A program made the position numbers and the translations under genes. Of a stretch of 64,000 nt of DNA, positions 59,740 to 64,000 are shown one piece after another. Position 1 is the first letter of the stretch. Every line of letters begins with the position of its first letter. The stretch is taken from assembly GCA_021775805.1 (NCBI GenBank), contig JAJFHD010000024.1:1-64000 (forward strand), written 5' to 3'. Origin of the DNA: Alphaproteobacteria bacterium (GTDB lineage Bacteria; Pseudomonadota; Alphaproteobacteria; Rhizobiales; JAJFHC01). The notes under the pieces are model-generated. The model did not search any database. It was given only the letters and a program-made list of their open reading frames with translations, and had not been told where the DNA came from.

Positions 59740-60885
59740 TTGCTTCAATCAGACACATCTCAATCACTGCTTTCGCTGCTCTATGCGACGGTCACTGACC
59801 GTTCGAAGTGGCAGTCTTTCTGCGACGAGTTGAACGCGTTTTCCACCGTTCCCATCATGATGTTCGGACACAACATCTGTTCCGACGAGAGCCTGGGCAT
59901 TATTGCCGGTGGGCTCGACCCAGTGGAGCTTGACCGGTACCACGCGCATTTTGCGGACCAGAACCCGTGGATGCACATGAATATGGTCATGCCGATGGGA
60001 GCCGTGGGCGTATCGGATCAGGCCCTGGCGCGGGACGACTTGTTCAAGACGGAATTCTACAACGACTGGCTTCGCCCGCAGGAAAACATTGTCGGCGGAC
60101 CTGCCATGATCTGTTACCGGTCGAGCGACCGGTTTGTCGCCATGGCTGCCGCATGCCCGTCGCGCAGAGTCGACAATACGTTGCCGGACAGTCACCGGCT
60201 GTTCGAAGACCTGGCCCCTCATATGGCACGTTCGATTGCCCTGTCGACGGCGTTGTCTGACGGCGGCGTTGCGTCCTTTCCATACCTGGAAGCGAGCCTT
60301 CATGGGATTGTTCTCGTCCGCAGGAGCGGCCGGGTAGGATTTGTAAACTCTGCGGCAGACCGGCTTATTTCCAAAACAGGGCTGGTTACCGTCGGCCTTG
60401 GCGAAAAGCTGGCCACACAGAATGAGAGCCTGCGCGCCTATCTTAGTACTGCCATGAGTGCACTGTGTGAAAACCGGCTTGACGCTGTTCCAGAACCGCT
60501 GGCAATGACAACCGGAGGCCTCGGTCCGTGTGTTTTCCACACTCACGTATTCCCGGCTGAAGCGGATCACAATTTCCCTTGTGCGGCATGGGCGGATCCG
60601 GTCGCCGGTGCGATCGTAATAACCGGTTCGCTGGGACTTCGCGGTGCCAACTCTCACAAGCAAATTGTAAAAGCGTTCGGCGCCACGCCGGCAGAAGCCC
60701 GGTTGGCACAAGCCCTGGTCGACGGGCTGTCACTTTATGACTATGCCGACCTGAACAAGCTCAGCCGGCATACCGTACGCAACCAGATGCGCGTACTACT
60801 GAGGAAAACGGAATCGCGCAATCAAGCTGATTTTGTCCGTCGCATGCACCTCTTGGCATCGCCTTTTGGCATTTTCGAAGAGTGA
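59740..60885 (+). CDS. LuxR-type helix-turn-helix regulator
   Basis: 381 residues from TTG at 59740, with AGGAG 8 nt upstream. The N-terminal 200 residues have a PAS-like pattern (VTDRSKWQSFCDELNAFSTV, NPWMHMNMVMPMG, FVAMAAACPSRR), and a second PAS-like part follows (SLHGIVLVRRSGRVGFVNSAADRLI). The C-terminal HTH of about 60 residues reads FGATPAEARLAQALVDGLSLYDYADLNKLSRHTVRNQMRVLLRKTESRNQADFVRRM. Target genes unknown; a secreted-protein pair lies downstream. Confidence 0.85.
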   Translation: MLQSDTSQSLLSLLYATVTDRSKWQSFCDELNAFSTVPIMMFGHNICSDESLGIIAGGLDPVELDRYHAHFADQNPWMHMNMVMPMGAVGVSDQALARDDLFKTEFYNDWLRPQENIVGGPAMICYRSSDRFVAMAAACPSRRVDNTLPDSHRLFEDLAPHMARSIALSTALSDGGVASFPYLEASLHGIVLVRRSGRVGFVNSAADRLISKTGLVTVGLGEKLATQNESLRAYLSTAMSALCENRLDAVPEPLAMTTGGLGPCVFHTHVFPAEADHNFPCAAWADPVAGAIVITGSLGLRGANSHKQIVKAFGATPAEARLAQALVDGLSLYDYADLNKLSRHTVRNQMRVLLRKTESRNQADFVRRMHLLASPFGIFEE

Positions 60886-61037
60886 AAGACCTCGCCGGAA
60901 CGGGTCGGTGGCTCAAAGATCCCGCAAAACATCTTCGCGCATGACGCATTTGCGTCATGAATTCCAGTTCTCCGGTTGCCATGTTTGCAGGGCGTCACTT
61001 CGCAAACAAGTGGCCCAGTTGACCGGAGAACCAGATC

Positions 61038-61553
61038 ATGAATAATCATATTGGAATCGCATTGACTGCCGCTCTTGTCGCCTTCGCCACGGTGAGCGTG
61101 GCCGCAGCGAGCGACGAGGGCTCATCAGGCGGCACGACGACATCGCCATCGAGTTCGAGAGCCGGCACTCTCATACAGACGGACACCTTCCCCAGCCGTC
61201 AGGGAATCGTTCTCAATCGCACCGATGCATCGAAATACAAACGCTCCCGGTTGGCCTTGCGTAGGGCCATTGCACGGTTCAACCAGTTGTCACGGCAGGC
61301 GAAACGAGGCCTCACGCCGAAACTCAAAGCATCCCTGAAACGGTCTTTGAAGACCATTCGCAGTCACGCCGGGGTTGTTCGGTCATTGTCAAGAAAGGCG
61401 AAGAATTCCAAAGGCATGAGACTGGCTTCACAGATGATTATCAATGACGATATAACGGGCAGGGTACCGTCGATCGAGGCGGCTGCACGGCGCTTGTCCG
61501 GTCTTGAATCGCAACTCGCTACCATATCTCATGAACCGGTGAGCTACCGGTAG
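61038..61553 (+). CDS. Small secreted basic protein, unknown
   Basis: 171 residues. A signal peptide (MNNHIGIALTAALVAFATVSVAAAS) is followed by a Ser/Gly/Thr-rich linker and a strongly basic, helix-prone region (KYKRSRLALRRAIARFNQL, LKRSLKTIRSHAGVVRSLSRKAKNSKG). No Cys. No known family. A second secreted orphan follows 41 bp downstream in the same direction, so they may form an operon. Confidence 0.6.
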   Translation: MNNHIGIALTAALVAFATVSVAAASDEGSSGGTTTSPSSSRAGTLIQTDTFPSRQGIVLNRTDASKYKRSRLALRRAIARFNQLSRQAKRGLTPKLKASLKRSLKTIRSHAGVVRSLSRKAKNSKGMRLASQMIINDDITGRVPSIEAAARRLSGLESQLATISHEPVSYR

Positions 61554-61594
61554 ACGGCAGGTGAACAGTCGTCAACAACATCAAAGGGGGATCA

Positions 61595-62431
61595 ATGAAA
61601 CAAGTTCACTCGATTCTGCTGGCCGGGATTGTAGCTATGACCTCCGCCTCGACGCTGGCGGCAAAGGAGTACCGCAAATGTCCCTTTAACCTCGAGGTCA
61701 GCGGTGCGGGCCTGACAAAACGGGTGCTGCCTGAGTCCGACTTCGTTGCGTGGGCACGCCAATCCTATGCAAGTGAGGCGAACAAGAGACTCAACGACCT
61801 TGCCCAAACCTGCGCTTGCCGCACTCTCTCCGGCAATCGCTGTATTCGAACGCAAGGTCGCTGTGCCGCGAAGTCAGCCAACGCCAACCCGGGCCGAAAC
61901 GATCAGGGCCTTTCAGGCTACAAACTCCGCCGCCTGCGTGGCCAGACCATCTTGAAAGACCTGATCTGCAACAGCCGGACCCTGGGAAAGGACTTTCAAC
62001 GCTCGTCGTCCGACGTAACGCAGGACAAGCGCGTGATTGGCCGATTTCGAGTTGCGATCAAGTACCAGGGCGGCGGCAAGGGCCGTTGTGACTCGAAAAC
62101 GATGTTTGGACCGCTCGACCTTACTGTTTACTGCAAGAGGCCTCACAACCAGATAAGGAATTACGAGATTTCCCCAAACCGATGGGTTCTGAACCGGTAC
62201 CTGGCCAGACCAAATTGCAAACGCGAATTGATCGTCGGCATGCGCGGCACCTCAAGAACCGATGCCGAAAAGAAAGCGGCCCATCTCTGGTCGGAGCAGG
62301 CTGACATTCAGTTCGGCAGAAGCTATGCGGACTGGAACAAGGCAATAGACAGCGTCTTTCGGTGCAGAAAGGCTTTGCAGGGGCAGCTTCGATACACATG
62401 CCTTCTGCATGCAAAACCGTGCGATGGCTGA
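61595..62431 (+). CDS. Cysteine-rich secreted protein, unknown
   Basis: 278 residues. A signal peptide (MKQVHSILLAGIVAMTSASTLA) precedes a mature protein with more than a dozen Cys in clusters (CPFNLEV, CACRTLSGNRCIRTQGRC, and C-terminal FRCRKALQGQLRYTCLLHAKPC). A GGGGG-type site (AAAGGGGG) precedes the ATG. The spacing of the Cys suggests disulfide bonds in the periplasm or outside. I do not recognise a family. It lies just after the other orphan. Confidence 0.6.
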   Translation: MKQVHSILLAGIVAMTSASTLAAKEYRKCPFNLEVSGAGLTKRVLPESDFVAWARQSYASEANKRLNDLAQTCACRTLSGNRCIRTQGRCAAKSANANPGRNDQGLSGYKLRRLRGQTILKDLICNSRTLGKDFQRSSSDVTQDKRVIGRFRVAIKYQGGGKGRCDSKTMFGPLDLTVYCKRPHNQIRNYEISPNRWVLNRYLARPNCKRELIVGMRGTSRTDAEKKAAHLWSEQADIQFGRSYADWNKAIDSVFRCRKALQGQLRYTCLLHAKPCDG

Positions 62432-62433
62432 CA

Positions 62434-62826
62434 CTACGATGTGCCATCACCGTTGCGTGGAAAAGTCGCCACTTCGATCCTGTTGCCATCGGGGTCGCGG
62501 ATGAATGCGCCAAAGTATTCTGTCATCTGGCCCTGACGGATGCCGGGCTCTCCATCGCTCCGACCGCCGGAAGAAACCGCGCGCTCATGGAACAAGACAA
62601 CAGCCTCCCGGTTCAGGGCGCGCAGACAAACATGGTTGCCGGTGTTGTCGGGAACCGGAGCCATCCGGGGCCGGGCGTTGAGCCAGAACTCGGGATACTT
62701 CCTGCCGAAGCCGACCGTGCGTTCGCGGTCCGCCAGCTGCGTGAATCCCAAGGGTTGCAGAACGTGTGCATAGAACGCTGCGGCGGCGGCGAGGTCGCTG
62801 ACGGCAATCGAAACATGATCGATCAC
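62434..62826 (-). CDS. VOC (glyoxalase/bleomycin-resistance) family protein
   Basis: 130 residues. Two beta-alpha-beta-beta-beta modules: MIDHVSIAVSDLAAAAAFYAHVLQPLGFTQ and HVCLRALNREAVVLFHERA, ending with YFGAFIRDPDGNRIEVATFPR. The metal ligands (His near residue 4, Glu of NRIEVA) are in place. Substrate unknown. Convergent with the Cys-rich secreted-protein gene, 2 bp apart. Confidence 0.85.
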   Translation of the reverse strand: MIDHVSIAVSDLAAAAAFYAHVLQPLGFTQLADRERTVGFGRKYPEFWLNARPRMAPVPDNTGNHVCLRALNREAVVLFHERAVSSGGRSDGEPGIRQGQMTEYFGAFIRDPDGNRIEVATFPRNGDGTS

Positions 62827-62896
62827 AGTGTGCTCCTTTCGTGAGTCTTGCGGCTCGTCTGCGCGAAGGCATCACAATCTTGATACTCAACAGATA

Positions 62897-63826
62897 CTAA
62901 AACCGGTGGCGATCCTGTTCAAACCGGTGATGTTCCGCCCAATGGTGCGCAATGTCGTCGCGACGGCAGATCCAGACGCGGTCGTGGCCGGTCATGTAGT
63001 CGAGCAACCGGGTCAATGAGGAAATCCGGCCGGGCCTGCCCAGAAGCCGGGCGTGAAGGCCGACGGTCAGCATTTTCGGTTTGGTTTCGCCTTCGGCGTA
63101 AAGGCAGTCGAAGGAGTCCCTCACATAGGTGAAAAACTCGTCGGCGACCTGGTAACCCTGACATCGGGCAAACCGGGAATCGTTGGTGTCGAGCGAATAG
63201 GGCAGGATGAGGTGCGGGCGGTGGAAGTCGGTCGTCCAGTAGGGCAGTTCGTCGTTATAGGCGTCGGAATCGTAGAGAAAGTCACCCTGCTCGATCAACA
63301 GCCGGCGGGTATTGAGACTGGGCAGTCCGGCGTAGTATCCAAGCGGCGGTTTGCCGGTGAGCTGTTTCACCTGTTCGACCGAGCGCGCGATATCCTCGCG
63401 TTCCCGATCCTCGCTCAGGGTCGAATAATCGATCCAGCGCCAGCCGTGGGGCTGAAGGTCGAAGCCGGCCTCGATCATGGCGTCGAGGGCGTGAGGATTT
63501 GCCTGGGCGGCGGCGCCGACGAGGTTCACGGTGCCGGTCAGACCCCGGTCGGTGAAGGCTTTGAGCAACCGCCAATAGCCGACACGGGCGCCGAACTCGT
63601 AGCTCGATTCGATGTTGAGATCGCGGCCGCCGACGCGGGCGTCGACGATGACGTCCGAGATGCGGGTTTCGGATCGGTCGTCACCGTTCAGAATGCACAG
63701 CTCCGCACCTTCCTCGTAGTTGATACAGAAGTTGACCGCGATTCGGGCCCCGTTCGGCCAATTGGCCTTGGGTGGGGCATCACGATAACCGATCAGATCG
63801 CGGGACGGTTCCGAGCCTTCTGGCAT
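62897..63826 (-). CDS. Polysaccharide-deacetylase family protein, PuuE/allantoinase-like
   Basis: 309 residues from the ATG at 63826, with AAGAGG upstream; the frame is open farther. NodB-fold landmarks: IAVNFCINYEEGAE, YEFGARVGYWRLLKAFTDRGLTGTVNLVGAAAQANP, MIEAGFDLQPHGWRWIDY, TGKPPLGYYAGLPSLNTRRLL and the C-terminal HARLLGRPGRISSLTRLLDYM. This subgroup includes allantoinase PuuE, which opens the allantoin ring. The ureide neighbourhood is not seen here, so the substrate is not settled. Confidence 0.85.
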   Translation of the reverse strand: MPEGSEPSRDLIGYRDAPPKANWPNGARIAVNFCINYEEGAELCILNGDDRSETRISDVIVDARVGGRDLNIESSYEFGARVGYWRLLKAFTDRGLTGTVNLVGAAAQANPHALDAMIEAGFDLQPHGWRWIDYSTLSEDREREDIARSVEQVKQLTGKPPLGYYAGLPSLNTRRLLIEQGDFLYDSDAYNDELPYWTTDFHRPHLILPYSLDTNDSRFARCQGYQVADEFFTYVRDSFDCLYAEGETKPKMLTVGLHARLLGRPGRISSLTRLLDYMTGHDRVWICRRDDIAHHWAEHHRFEQDRHRF

Positions 63827-64000
63827 GAGGCCAATCCTCTTGCGTTGTTCAACAAAGCCCTGCCGATCATGATATCGATTGCAGGGCCCTTGCATGTTTG
63901 CCTGAACATTTTGTGACAGTGTTATGCGTTCAGCGCAATGCTGCCGCCCCCAAATGCCCCTGCCAAATCGGCCGGAAGGACCCTACATACAGATTCGATT

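Overview
The window looks like a chromosomal segment of an alphaproteobacterium, probably a Hyphomicrobiales-type organism. This rests on high-GC coding sequence, many ABC/TRAP/DMT transporters and CaiB, enoyl-CoA hydratase, GntR and LuxR genes, a ChvG/CreC-like kinase, and Rhizobiales-style palindromic extragenic elements. No 16S rRNA or other typing marker is present, so this is inference.

Region 1 (1-11706) is a genomic island built by serial insertion at one tRNA-Ser(CGA) gene. The intact tRNA is at 11617-11706. A 44-bp copy of its 5' half lies at 9068-9111. Element A (window start to about 9111) carries an intact tyrosine integrase, a zinc-ribbon protein, an AlpA-like DNA-binding protein, a zinc-less CHC2-like primase piece, a Toprim-DUF927 primase/helicase, and a gene holding 11 iteron-like 9-bp units. 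Farther left it carries two paralogous membrane-anchored proteins, each followed by an S1/P1-nuclease C-terminal remnant. Element B (9112-11616) has a decayed integrase and a single cargo gene for an unusual cysteine-rich beta-sandwich/multi-TM protein. Each integrase end is followed by 11-bp-spaced direct repeats resembling arm-type sites, and B also has a copy at its other end.

Region 2 (11716-29162) starts beyond the tRNA. It holds a DUF1989 protein, two long palindromes, a TIR-2TM protein and a periplasmic caspase-fold protein whose catalytic Cys is Ser. GNAT, YHS and AraC genes follow, then a DUF4173/response-regulator/kinase operon and a DMT exporter. Next is a set of a PALP (cysteine-synthase-like) enzyme, an XRE regulator fused to a degenerate dCTP-deaminase-like domain, and a DUF3604-like PHP-type protein. 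A MltB-type transglycosylase ends the region.

Region 3 (29296-46610) is catabolic. It contains an HIBADH-like dehydrogenase, a lactonase-like MBL protein, an FMN reductase, enoyl-CoA hydratase, an unknown polytopic protein, dodecin, two DMT transporters and a CaiB CoA-transferase. An HcnC-A-B-like flavin/FeS dehydrogenase operon and a convergent TMADH/N-methylproline-demethylase-like enzyme follow. The region ends in a peptide-type ABC transporter.

Region 4 (46751-58506) continues that minus-strand operon with a solute-binding protein, a GSA-type aminotransferase, a GntR/FCD regulator and a 973-residue FAD/FeS oxidase. Divergent from it is a plus-strand operon of a serine-glyoxylate-type aminotransferase, TRAP DctPQM and a GlcG/HbpS protein, which together suggest 2-hydroxyacid/glyoxylate/amino-acid use. 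Region 5 (58524-64000) has a DMT transporter, a LuxR regulator, two orphan secreted proteins, a VOC protein and a PuuE-like deacetylase.

The best candidates for something undescribed are the TIR/pseudo-caspase pair, the regulator with a degenerate dCTP-deaminase fold and its shared operators, the tRNA-Ser island architecture with its one-gene element B, the iteron array inside a coding gene, and the duplicated membrane-anchored family beside nuclease remnants.
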